NCBI GenBank assembly: GCA_009775195.1
Contig: VSPF01000020.1
Coordinates: 1-22,847, forward strand
Length of the DNA: 22,847 bases
Source of the DNA: Muribaculaceae bacterium
GTDB taxonomy: Bacteria; Bacteroidota; Bacteroidia; Bacteroidales; Muribaculaceae
Direction: 5' to 3'
The notes beneath the pieces were generated by a model that ran no database searches, was not told where the DNA came from, and worked only from the letters and a program-made list of their open reading frames with translations. Made by a program: the position numbers and the translations under genes. Shown piece after piece: positions 8,408-15,336 of the stretch. The stretch's first letter is position 1. The number at the start of each line of letters is the position of its first letter.

Positions 8408-9397
8408 ATGATTGAAAGAATAGTTATTATCGACAATGTCGACCCGCTGTGTTTCTATGGCGTGAACAACGCCAATATGCAGCTGATAAAGAACCTCTAT
8501 CCCAAGCTCCGCATTTCGGCGCGCGGCTCGGTGATACGTGTCATCGGCGAGGAGAGCGAGACGGCCGACTTCGAGGCCAAAATCAAGGAGCTTAGTGCCT
8601 ACGCCGAGCACTATAACACGCTCACCGAGGAGGCAATTCTCGACATCGTGAAGGGCGAGGCCCCCAAGGAGCTTAAGCGCGACGGCGTAATAATCTACGG
8701 CATCAACGGCAAGCCGATTAGTGCGCGAAATGCCAACCAGCAGCTTATGGTCGACAGTTTCGCCAAGAACGACCTGACCTTCGCCCTGGGGCCGGCCGGT
8801 ACGGGCAAGACGTATATCGCCATCGCCCTGGCGGTGCGGGCCCTAAAAAACCGCGAGGTGCGCAAAATCATACTCTCGCGCCCGGCGGTAGAGGCCGGCG
8901 AGAAACTCGGTTTCCTGCCCGGCGACATGAAGGACAAAATCGACCCCTACCTGCAGCCGCTCTACGACGCCCTCGAGGACATGATACCGTCGGTAAAGCT
9001 CAAGGAGTACATGGAGAGCAACGTAATACAGATAGCACCCCTGGCCTTTATGCGAGGGCGCACGCTCAATGATGCCGTGATTGTGCTCGACGAGGCCCAG
9101 AATACCACGGTGCATCAAATCAAGATGTTCCTGACGCGCCTTGGCATGAACGCCCGCATGATAATCACGGGCGACGTGACGCAAATCGACCTGCCGCGCT
9201 CGGTGCAGTCGGGCCTGGTGCAGGCACTGAAGATACTCGACGGCGTGCCCGGCATAGGCCGCATAGAGTATGGCAAGAAAGATATCGTGCGTCACCCGCT
9301 GGTGCAGCGCATAGTCGAGGCCTACGAGCGTCATGATGCCATGGTCAAGGCCGAGGCCCTCGGAGACCGCCATGAACAAGACGAGAAAGAAAACTAA
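8408..9397 (+). CDS. phoH: PhoH family protein (PhoH-like ATPase)
   Basis: This 329-residue cytoplasmic P-loop ATPase belongs to the PhoH/PhoL family, linked to RNA metabolism and ribosome maturation together with YbeZ/YbeY. Walker A is GPAGTGKT (128-135) and Walker B is VIVLDEAQ (about 224-231). Other conserved blocks are LSRPAVEAGEKLGFLPGDM, PLAFMRGRTLNDA and TGDVTQIDLP. The N-terminal region with GVNNANMQLIK and NTLTEEAILDI is the usual KH-like part. I chose the ATG at 8408 because MIERIVI matches family starts; an upstream in-frame GTG at 8378 adds ten atypical residues. A promoter box lies at 8353. purC follows after 31 bases and is probably co-transcribed. Confidence 0.95.
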   Translation: MIERIVIIDNVDPLCFYGVNNANMQLIKNLYPKLRISARGSVIRVIGEESETADFEAKIKELSAYAEHYNTLTEEAILDIVKGEAPKELKRDGVIIYGINGKPISARNANQQLMVDSFAKNDLTFALGPAGTGKTYIAIALAVRALKNREVRKIILSRPAVEAGEKLGFLPGDMKDKIDPYLQPLYDALEDMIPSVKLKEYMESNVIQIAPLAFMRGRTLNDAVIVLDEAQNTTVHQIKMFLTRLGMNARMIITGDVTQIDLPRSVQSGLVQALKILDGVPGIGRIEYGKKDIVRHPLVQRIVEAYERHDAMVKAEALGDRHEQDEKEN

Positions 9398-9428
9398 CAA
9401 TATAATAAACTCATTCATTATCACTGTT

Positions 9429-10370
9429 ATGCCCCTAACAAGCACTGATTTCCACTTACCCAATCAAGACGCGCCTGTCTATCACGGCAAGGTGCGCGAT
9501 GTATACTCAATCGCAGGCGACCTGCTGGTGATGGTTGCCACCGACCGCATCTCGGCCTTCGACGTGGTGCTGCCTAAGGGCATCCCCTATAAGGGCCAGG
9601 TTCTCAACCAGATTGCGAACTACTTCCTCGATGCCACTTCGGCCGAAATCCCCAACTGGAAGCTTGCCGAGGTCGACCCCATGGCCACAGCCGGTGTGCG
9701 TGCCGAGGGTTTTCGCGTAGAGATGATTATCCGTGGCTACCTTGCCGGCAGCGCATGGCGCGAATATGCCGCCGGTGCCCGCGAGCTGTGCGGCGTGAAG
9801 CTGCCCGAGGGCCTGCGCGAGAACCAGCGTCTGCCCGAGCCCATCATCACCCCGACAACCAAGGCTGATGCCGGCCACGACCAGAACATCTCGCGCGACG
9901 AAATCATCGCCCAGGGCATTGTCAGTGCCGAGGATTACGAGGTGATGGAGAAATATACCCGCCGCCTCTTCGAAATCGGCACACGCATGGCCGACGAGAA
10001 GGGCCTCATCCTTGTTGACACCAAATATGAGTTTGGCAAGCACGACGGCAAGGTCATACTCATCGACGAGGTGCACACCCCCGACTCGTCGCGCTACTTC
10101 TATGCCGACACCTATCAGGAGCTTTTCGACGCCGGCAAGCCCCAGCGCCAGCTCTCGAAGGAGTTCGTGCGCCAATGGCTGATGGAGAACGGCTTTATGG
10201 GCCGTCCCGGCGAAGTTGTGCCCGAAATGACTCCCGAGGTATGCCGCAATATCTCTGACCGCTATATCGAGCTCTACGAGCACCTGACAGGCCGCAAGTT
10301 CGTCCCCGCCGACGAAACCAATGCTGCCGAGCGCATCGAGAAGAATATCCTCGCATTTCTGAAAAAGTAA
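9429..10370 (+). CDS. purC: SAICAR synthase (phosphoribosylaminoimidazole-succinocarboxamide synthase)
   Basis: This 313-residue enzyme of de novo purine synthesis joins CAIR and aspartate with ATP to make SAICAR. The N-terminal block VYHGKVRDVYSI is the family signature. Further conserved segments are VMVATDRISAFDVVLP, PNWKLAEVDP, VEMIIRGYLAGSAWREY, EPIITPTTKADAGHD, LILVDTKYEFG and IDEVHTPDSSRY. The length fits the longer Bacteroidetes form. The ATG at 9429 (MPLTSTDFHLPNQD) is chosen because upstream in-frame ATGs at 9333 and 9372 lie inside phoH. It sits 31 bases after phoH with no promoter box between, and ends 20 bases before a strong terminator. Confidence 0.96.
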   Translation: MPLTSTDFHLPNQDAPVYHGKVRDVYSIAGDLLVMVATDRISAFDVVLPKGIPYKGQVLNQIANYFLDATSAEIPNWKLAEVDPMATAGVRAEGFRVEMIIRGYLAGSAWREYAAGARELCGVKLPEGLRENQRLPEPIITPTTKADAGHDQNISRDEIIAQGIVSAEDYEVMEKYTRRLFEIGTRMADEKGLILVDTKYEFGKHDGKVILIDEVHTPDSSRYFYADTYQELFDAGKPQRQLSKEFVRQWLMENGFMGRPGEVVPEMTPEVCRNISDRYIELYEHLTGRKFVPADETNAAERIEKNILAFLKK

Positions 10371-10390
10371 TTTCAGAAATTTCATATAGT

Positions 10391-10432
10391 TCGTAGGGTT
10401 GCGGCATGCCGCGACCCTACGAGAGTTTTTTT
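10391..10432 (+). terminator. Strong rho-independent terminator after purC (32-nt palindrome)
   Basis: Bases 10391-10422 form a near-perfect palindrome centred on GCATGC. The only non-Watson-Crick pair is a G-U between 10400 and 10413, giving about 14 pairs with a 4-nt loop. A run of seven Ts follows at 10426-10432. It ends only about 20 bases before the start codon of menG. The symmetric GC core also makes it a possible member of a dispersed palindromic repeat family. Confidence 0.88.
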
Positions 10433-10452
10433 AACAAAAAATTCCTGTTTTT

Positions 10453-11181
10453 TTGGACGTAGAACACATCAACCCCTATGGCGACGGACGTGGCAAGGCC
10501 GAACAGGTCGAGGCCATGTTCGATGCCATCGCGCCGGCCTACGACTTCATGAACCGCGCCATGACCTTCGGCCTCGACCGCCTGTGGCTCAGGGCGTTGC
10601 TCAAGGTCATACGCCGTAGCGGCGCACATGATATAGTCGACATGGCCACCGGCACGGGCGATGTCGCCCTTGCCATGGCCCGGCGCATACCCGGGGTGAG
10701 CGTCACCGGGCTCGACCTTAGCGAAGGCATGCTTGCCGAGGCCCGGCGCAAAGCAGGCGATGCACCCGTAACATTCCGTCAGGCCGACTGCCTCGCTACG
10801 GGGTTGCCCGACGAGTATGCCGATGCCGTCACGGTGGCCTACGGGGTGCGTAACTTTGCCGATATCGCGGCAGGGTATCGCGAGATGGCGCGTATACTGC
10901 GTCCCGGCGGCACGGTTGCCGTACTCGAGCTGTCGACACCCGTGTCGCCGCTCACCAGGCCGCTATATAAGTTTTATACCCGTTACCTCATCCCGGCAGC
11001 CGGCCGGCTCGTGTCCGGCGATGTCCGGGCCTATTCATATCTCCCCGAGAGCATTGCTGCCGCCCCGCAGCGCGCCGACATGACGGCGCTTATGGCTGCC
11101 GCCGGGTTTGGCGAGCCATCGTTCAGGGCTCTATCTTTTGGCGTATGTACGCTTTATACAGCTAAAAAGCAATTAACATGA
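10453..11181 (+). CDS. menG: Demethylmenaquinone methyltransferase (UbiE/MenG), TTG start
   Basis: This 242-residue SAM-dependent class I methyltransferase performs the last step of menaquinone synthesis, converting demethylmenaquinone to menaquinone. The N-terminal block VEAMFDAIAPAYDFMNR (19-35) and the SAM motif IVDMATGTGDVAL (61-73) are visible. Also present are VTVAYGVRNFADI and EMARILRPGGTVAVLELSTP. The TTG at 10453 is the only plausible start that keeps HINPYGDGRGKAEQVEAMFD, which aligns with family N-termini. The frame closes at a TAA at 10432-10434; an ATT at 10441 is the only other non-standard option. The start lies about 20 bases after a strong terminator and has no visible promoter. 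Its stop overlaps the next ATG by 4 nt. Confidence 0.92.
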   Translation: MDVEHINPYGDGRGKAEQVEAMFDAIAPAYDFMNRAMTFGLDRLWLRALLKVIRRSGAHDIVDMATGTGDVALAMARRIPGVSVTGLDLSEGMLAEARRKAGDAPVTFRQADCLATGLPDEYADAVTVAYGVRNFADIAAGYREMARILRPGGTVAVLELSTPVSPLTRPLYKFYTRYLIPAAGRLVSGDVRAYSYLPESIAAAPQRADMTALMAAAGFGEPSFRALSFGVCTLYTAKKQLT

Positions 11182-12551
11182 AACTGACATTACGCACACT
11201 TTATGCCGCCGCCATGGTGGCTATCAGCATATCTGCCACGGCGCAGGCACGGTATTTCGGCACAGCTCGTGTATCTGACGACAACGGCGTAGCCGCGACG
11301 ACAGCCGATACAGTCAGGGTGGAGAGGACGCCGCGTTCGCTCGAAGAACTCAACGCCTACCTCGACACTGTCGACATGAGTTCGTATGACCGGCTGATGT
11401 CGACCCGCAGGCTGCCGCGCACAGTCTTTCTTCCGGCCGTCTTTACAGGCTTCGAGTACCCTGATACCACATCGGTTTTCACTCCCGACTTCAGCGGAAA
11501 CCCGGCCACGGAGTGGATAGAGGAAGAAATGGCCATGCAGCGTAAAATCAAGGCGCTGAATTACAACCTCTTCCTCAAACATCCCGAAAATGTGACATAT
11601 AACATTAACCTTTTGCCCGAGGCACCCAAGGCGTTCCACGCCGTCGTCGACCCCGAGAAGCATACCATAGCAATCGAGGAGTTTGCCAACAAGGCCGAAG
11701 CCGTAAACCCCATCGACGTAGGTCCGGCAAAGAAACGCCACTGGATACGCACCTTCACGGCCTCGCTGCAGTTCTCTCAGGCTTATGTGTCGCCAAACTG
11801 GTATCAGGGCGGTAACAACAACCTAAATGCCCTGGGGCAGCTATACTATAATGTGAAGCTCAACACGCAGTATCACCCCAACCTGCTCTTCGAGACCACC
11901 GCGCAATACAAGCTCGGCATCAACAGCGCACCCGACGACACTGTGCACAGCTACAATATAACCGACGATATATTCCAGGTCAACACCACATTCGGTATCC
12001 GTGCCCACAAACGCTGGTACTACTCGTTTACGGGGCAGTTCAAGACCCAGTTGCTCAATTCGTACCAGTCGAACTCGCAGAACCTGCGCTCGTCGTTTCT
12101 CTCTCCCGGCGAGCTGACAGCCGGTATCGGTATGACCTACAACTATGCCAACGCCAAGAAGACGTTTACCTTCGATGCCTCGCTGGCACCGTTGTCTTAC
12201 GCCCTGCGCACATGTATCAGCGACAAAATCGACCCCACCAAATATAATATCGAGGCCGGCCGCAAGGTGTCGCACCACTTCGGTTCTACGGCCGAGTTGA
12301 GGTTGTTTTGGAAAATATGCTACAACATCTCGTTCTCGTCGCGTATATTTGCCTTTACCGACTACGAGACGGCCCAGATGGACTGGGAGAATACCCTCGT
12401 GTTCGAAATAAACCGCTTCCTGACCACGCAAATCTATTGCCACGCGCGCTACGACTCGAGCACTCCGCGCTGCGACGACCCGTCGTGGAAGAAATTGCAG
12501 GTCAAGGAAATATTGTCGATAGGCTTTGCATATAAATTCAGCACGATATGA
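11178..12551 (+). CDS. DUF3078 domain-containing outer membrane protein
   Basis: This 457-residue exported protein has a Sec signal (about residues 1-23, ending SATAQA). An unrecognised region of about 165 residues, containing two VFTGFEYPDT/VFTPDFSGNP-like stretches, comes next. The C-terminal part from about residue 190 shows the DUF3078 pattern. It carries NWYQGGNNNLNALGQLYYNVKLN and then alternating aromatic beta strands (YYSFTGQFKTQ, FLSPGELTAGIGMTYNY, FKVS-like closing strand GFAYKFSTI). This suggests an outer-membrane beta-barrel; the function of the family is not established. The ATG overlaps the menG stop as ATGA, and its own stop overlaps the next gene the same way. It is larger than many family members because of the N-terminal extension. 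Confidence 0.82.
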   Translation: MKLTLRTLYAAAMVAISISATAQARYFGTARVSDDNGVAATTADTVRVERTPRSLEELNAYLDTVDMSSYDRLMSTRRLPRTVFLPAVFTGFEYPDTTSVFTPDFSGNPATEWIEEEMAMQRKIKALNYNLFLKHPENVTYNINLLPEAPKAFHAVVDPEKHTIAIEEFANKAEAVNPIDVGPAKKRHWIRTFTASLQFSQAYVSPNWYQGGNNNLNALGQLYYNVKLNTQYHPNLLFETTAQYKLGINSAPDDTVHSYNITDDIFQVNTTFGIRAHKRWYYSFTGQFKTQLLNSYQSNSQNLRSSFLSPGELTAGIGMTYNYANAKKTFTFDASLAPLSYALRTCISDKIDPTKYNIEAGRKVSHHFGSTAELRLFWKICYNISFSSRIFAFTDYETAQMDWENTLVFEINRFLTTQIYCHARYDSSTPRCDDPSWKKLQVKEILSIGFAYKFSTI

Positions 12552-13075
12552 TGCGTTGGCTCTTATCCACAGTGCTTCTGTTCCTCGCTGTCACGGTGTG
12601 GGGCGAGCCGCTGCGGATAGAGCTTGACTCGCTCGACGCCACGCCCGGCACCCCCGAGGGGGTGTGGCGTCTGCCTTCGGGCACAATCTTCGAAATCAAG
12701 GCCCGTAGCGGCCAGCCTGGGGTCTACGACCTGGTGCTGCTTCACAGCAGCGACTTGTCGGTGCCTGCCGGGGCATCGTTCGGGCAAATGACTGTCGGTG
12801 CCGACAGCCATACTTACGATGCCTCTTTGCTTGCCGACCCAAAGGCACGCAATGCTGCCGGAAAGGGGCGCAGGCGCGACTTCGCCATATCGTTCGACGC
12901 TCCTTTCTCTCGGCTTACCATGAGGCACTATCGCAAGGGCCTGTCGGTCAACTTTGTGCGACTGGTGCCATATCTGTTCCGTGTCGGCCTCGAGCGCCAC
13001 GACGAGCGGCCCCGCGACCTCGTGGGGGCATGGCGGTGCGATGCCACATCAATTGATTATCCCGTAAAATTATGA
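12548..13075 (+). CDS. Exported protein of unknown function
   Basis: This 175-residue protein has an N-terminal signal (MMRWLLSTVLLFLAVTVWGEP), so it should be periplasmic or outer-membrane associated. I do not recognise its family. The mature part is rich in short beta-like stretches (GVWRLPSGTIFEIKARSG, YDLVLLHSSDLSVPAG, RLTMRHYRKGLSVNFVRLVPYLFRV). It carries no catalytic motif that I can name. It starts at an ATGA overlap with the DUF3078 gene; a second ATG at 12551 is possible and would remove one Met. Its stop overlaps the next gene by ATGA. The position suggests it works with the DUF3078 protein or the next exported protein, but this is only inference. Confidence 0.75.
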   Translation: MMRWLLSTVLLFLAVTVWGEPLRIELDSLDATPGTPEGVWRLPSGTIFEIKARSGQPGVYDLVLLHSSDLSVPAGASFGQMTVGADSHTYDASLLADPKARNAAGKGRRRDFAISFDAPFSRLTMRHYRKGLSVNFVRLVPYLFRVGLERHDERPRDLVGAWRCDATSIDYPVKL

Positions 13076-13548
13076 AGACTTTCCTCATCCTCCTTGCCGG
13101 CGGCCTTATGGCCCTGACAGCTTATGCCCAGACCACCACACGCCATGGCCTGAAACCGAAAAATGATGCTGTAGAGGCTGCTGCAAGCGCCTCGGCTCTT
13201 ATCGATACCGTTGCCAACCCGGCTGCGCACACTGTCGATATAAACGGTTACGACAAGCCGCTGCGTTCGCGCCGCGAGACTTTCTTTGTGACCAATAACG
13301 GCGACCGCCCCACAAGTTCCCTCGCCGTAACAATCACATACTACGATAGTTCGCGTCGCCAGCTACACAGCCGCCATGCGTCGTTGCCGCTCGTTATTCC
13401 TGTTGGCGAGACGCGCCAGGCATCGTTGAAGTCGTGGGACGAACAGTTGTCGTTCTACTATCTTCGCTCGGCAGTGCCGTCGCGTGCCGAGCAGGCCACG
13501 CCCTACGATGTGAAAATAAGTGTCGATACAATCTTCTACGCCCGATGA
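13072..13548 (+). CDS. Exported protein of unknown function
   Basis: This 158-residue protein has a clear Sec signal (MKTFLILLAGGLMALTAYAQ) and is probably periplasmic. The mature domain may be an immunoglobulin-like beta-sandwich. It shows FFVTNNGDRPTSSLAVTITYYDSSRRQL, then IPVGETRQASLKSWD and PYDVKISVDTIFY, a pattern seen in small carrier or adhesion domains where a partner strand is described. No enzyme motif is visible and I cannot name the family. Both ends are ATGA overlaps, with the preceding exported protein and with dtd. It is therefore very likely translated in a fixed ratio with its neighbours. Confidence 0.75.
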   Translation: MKTFLILLAGGLMALTAYAQTTTRHGLKPKNDAVEAAASASALIDTVANPAAHTVDINGYDKPLRSRRETFFVTNNGDRPTSSLAVTITYYDSSRRQLHSRHASLPLVIPVGETRQASLKSWDEQLSFYYLRSAVPSRAEQATPYDVKISVDTIFYAR

Positions 13549-13997
13549 GAATAGTTGTGCAGCGCGTGAGTGGCGCGTCGGTGACTGTCGACGGTCAGAC
13601 GGTCGGGGCAATAGGCAAGGGCCTGATGATACTTGTCGGCGTAGAGCAGGGCGATACCGATGCCGACTGCCAATGGCTTGCCGCCAAGGCTGCCGGGCTG
13701 CGGATTTTCGACGACGATGCAGGGGTGATGAACCGCTCGGTGGTCGATGTCGGCGGCGAAGTCCTCGCTGTCAGCCAGTTTACCCTCACGGCTTCGACGC
13801 GCAAAGGCAACCGCCCGAGCTATATCCGTGCCGCCGGTCACGAGCTGGCCGTACGCCTCTACGAAATGTTCAAGGCCGAGATGTCGCGCCTCGTAGGCCG
13901 TCCCGTCGCTGCTGGCATATTCGGTGCCGACATGCAGGTGTCGCTCACCAACTCCGGCCCCGTGACAATAATCATCGACTCGCGACTGAAAGAGTAG
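13545..13997 (+). CDS. dtd: D-aminoacyl-tRNA deacylase
   Basis: This 150-residue cytoplasmic enzyme hydrolyses D-aminoacyl-tRNAs (for example D-Tyr-tRNA) and Gly-tRNA(Ala), clearing mischarged tRNAs. The start MRIVVQRVSGASVTV is the family N-terminus. SQFTLTASTRKGNRPSY carries the SQFTL motif, and SLTNSGPVTI contains the NxGP cross-subunit motif needed for chirality proofreading. The length is typical. The true start is the ATG at 13545, which overlaps the previous stop as ATGA; an in-frame upstream ATG at 13434 lies inside the preceding gene. It is the last gene of the menG-DUF3078 run. After it the strand and base composition change. Confidence 0.95.
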   Translation: MRIVVQRVSGASVTVDGQTVGAIGKGLMILVGVEQGDTDADCQWLAAKAAGLRIFDDDAGVMNRSVVDVGGEVLAVSQFTLTASTRKGNRPSYIRAAGHELAVRLYEMFKAEMSRLVGRPVAAGIFGADMQVSLTNSGPVTIIIDSRLKE

Positions 13998-14081
13998 ACG
14001 CAGGGATTAGAGGAAACATAAATGCATAAAAAACAAAAGTGACAGAAGCTTTTTATCTTTTATATATTGATGTTTTGACAA

Positions 14082-14551
14082 CTATTTGTATAAATCCTCA
14101 AGGCTCTTTTCAAGGTATGGTTTATAAGCCTCGTCGACTTCAGGGCTCTTGTACATGGCATAAAGGAGGTCGCCAAATTCTTTCTTGCTTAAAATGCAGA
14201 CAGTTTTGACATTCTGCATCCCGTGTGCAAATTCCCCTAATTCTCCGTGTTTAATACCATAGTTAAAAGTTACGGTAGTCCTGAGTGGAAATGCAAAATC
14301 TGACCCGTCTTGAGGATTGGTCCCGATTACGACATCTTTTTCAAATACATAGGAGTAAATTTCCTCATCACGGTATATCACTCCATGTTTTACAAGCTCA
14401 TCTGGAATGCCATAATAATGCTGCGACGTGGTAAAACATGCAACGACTTCGAGGTTATTATCCCGATAGAGGGTTATCAGGTATTTGTTTTAGGATTTCG
14501 GAAGCCTAATCCTGAAACGAAGCCATATACTATTTCACCGGGTTGAAACAT
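14082..14551 (-). pseudogene. Frameshifted partner of the Panacea/SocA-type gene, probable toxin
   Basis: From the ATG at 14551 (overlapping the upstream antitoxin-like gene by 17 nt) the frame reads MFQPGEIVYGFVSGLG and stops at 14477-14479. The -1 frame continues as KYLITLYRDNNLEVVACFTTS and runs on to LEKSLEDLYK at 14082. One extra base near 14484-14490, in the A-rich stretch, would join them into a 156-residue protein. The intact 3' frame also has its own ATG at 14381 (99 residues). The PGEIVYG start and the following strand pattern faintly recall the SH3-like barrel of PemK/MazF toxins, but I would not name the family on that basis. The cause may be a true inactivating deletion or an assembly error in a homopolymer. 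Confidence 0.62.
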
Positions 14552-15182
14552 TCCGCGTAGCTCGATTCTCGTTTAGCATTGCCTGGTATTCCATGTTCCA
14601 TTGGGCATCTTCAAAAACAGCCAGTCTATAATCTCCTTCTTCAAAAAGCATTGGCAGCGGCACCTGAAAATGAGATGTCTTTTGGGTTTCAAATGAGATA
14701 TGGTTTTGAGCTACGACTTTTGACCATATCGACGTAGAAACATGTGTGATGTCAGACAAGTCGTCGGCCGATTTATTTTTGAATTCTGCTATTAGTTTGT
14801 CGATAGCTGCTATTTCTGATTGACTGAACTCTCCCATTTCTTTATAAATCAGAAATTCATGAGGTTGCACTGAGTTAATGATGCATTTACCATTTTCATC
14901 ACGTTTAAGTGATACGAATTCATGAAAAGCATTATTTTTGACTGCATATACCTCAGGAGCCACAGGACCTTTTGCCCAGGCGTAGTAGTCGAACCATGTA
15001 AGGGGAAATCCGCGCATTGCCATAAAATACTCGTCAATCAGATATATGATTTTGAGTAATTTACGAAGATGTATGTTGGGTATCTTGTTAGATATATACG
15101 CTAACAAGACACCATTCTTATGATAGTTTGTTGTTGTGCCTAAACTTGCAGGGTAATTGGTAAGGTCCTTGGGTTGTTTCAT
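14535..15182 (-). CDS. Panacea/SocA-like (DUF4065) domain protein, probable antitoxin
   Basis: This 215-residue cytoplasmic protein carries the Panacea/SocA-type domain. The pattern is LLAYISNKIPNIHLRKLLKIIYLIDEYFM, MRGFPLTWFDYYAWAKGPVAPEVY and then GEFSQSEIAAIDKLIAEFKNKSADDLSDITH. This fold is the shared antitoxin module of a large group of toxin-antitoxin pairs with varied toxins, and SocA is the proteolytic adaptor example. I chose the ATG at 15182 because a promoter box lies just before it. The frame reaches 15245, but the extra residues overlap the promoter. A C-terminal tail of about 50 residues (FQVPLPMLFEEGDYRLAVFED) may bind the toxin. The downstream partner overlaps it and is frameshifted. 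The base composition is more AT-rich than the core genes. Confidence 0.8.
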   Translation of the reverse strand: MKQPKDLTNYPASLGTTTNYHKNGVLLAYISNKIPNIHLRKLLKIIYLIDEYFMAMRGFPLTWFDYYAWAKGPVAPEVYAVKNNAFHEFVSLKRDENGKCIINSVQPHEFLIYKEMGEFSQSEIAAIDKLIAEFKNKSADDLSDITHVSTSIWSKVVAQNHISFETQKTSHFQVPLPMLFEEGDYRLAVFEDAQWNMEYQAMLNENRATRNVSTR

Positions 15183-15190
15183 CTCGAATG

Positions 15191-15221
15191 CAAAGTTAGT
15201 GCTTTTATTTCTGAAAATCAA
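15191..15221 (-). promoter_or_regulatory. Promoter of the Panacea-type gene, near-leaderless start
   Basis: On the minus strand TAACTTTG (15198-15191) is an exact -7 box. A TTG at 15221-15219 lies 20 bases upstream as the -33 element. The box ends only 8 bases before the ATG at 15182, so the mRNA would have a leader of a few bases at most. Confidence 0.6.
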
Positions 15222-15225
15222 CAAA

Positions 15226-15237
15226 ATTAGGCCTAAT
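15226..15237. promoter_or_regulatory. Perfect 12-bp palindrome next to the Panacea promoter (candidate operator)
   Basis: ATTAGGCCTAAT is identical on both strands and lies 4 bases upstream of the -33 element. Toxin-antitoxin genes commonly repress their own promoter by binding such palindromes. Which protein would bind is unknown. Confidence 0.35.
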
Positions 15238-15315
15238 CTGTTCAATGTAAGACGTTTTTAACTAATTGGCATCTGATGCGCTAACATTTGTTGAGGTTGT
15301 TTGTTGTAATTTGCG

Positions 15316-15323
15316 TATATTTG
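15316..15323 (+). promoter_or_regulatory. -7 promoter box for the TPR-like gene
   Basis: TATATTTG matches TAnnTTTG. A TTG at 15291-15293 lies about 22 bases upstream. The ATG at 15337 follows the box by 13 bases, so the leader is very short. Confidence 0.5.
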
Positions 15324-15336
15324 CAAAAAAATTGAT

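Noticed and set aside
9507..10385. Open frame of 292 codons on the minus strand opposite purC
   Set aside because: Antisense shadow in a GC-rich gene; purC motifs on the plus strand are complete.
14026..14060. Weak hairpin between dtd and the broken toxin gene (AAAAG/CTTTT stem)
   Set aside because: The 5-bp A-T-rich stem with a 9-nt loop is too weak to call a terminator.
14477..14494. Programmed -1 frameshift in the toxin-like gene
   Set aside because: No X-XXY-YYZ heptamer is in frame and no downstream stem is obvious, so a simple indel is more likely.
15269..15279. Small palindrome GCATC-T-GATGC upstream of the TPR-like gene
   Set aside because: Five-base arms are expected by chance; no repeat or link to the promoter spacing was seen.
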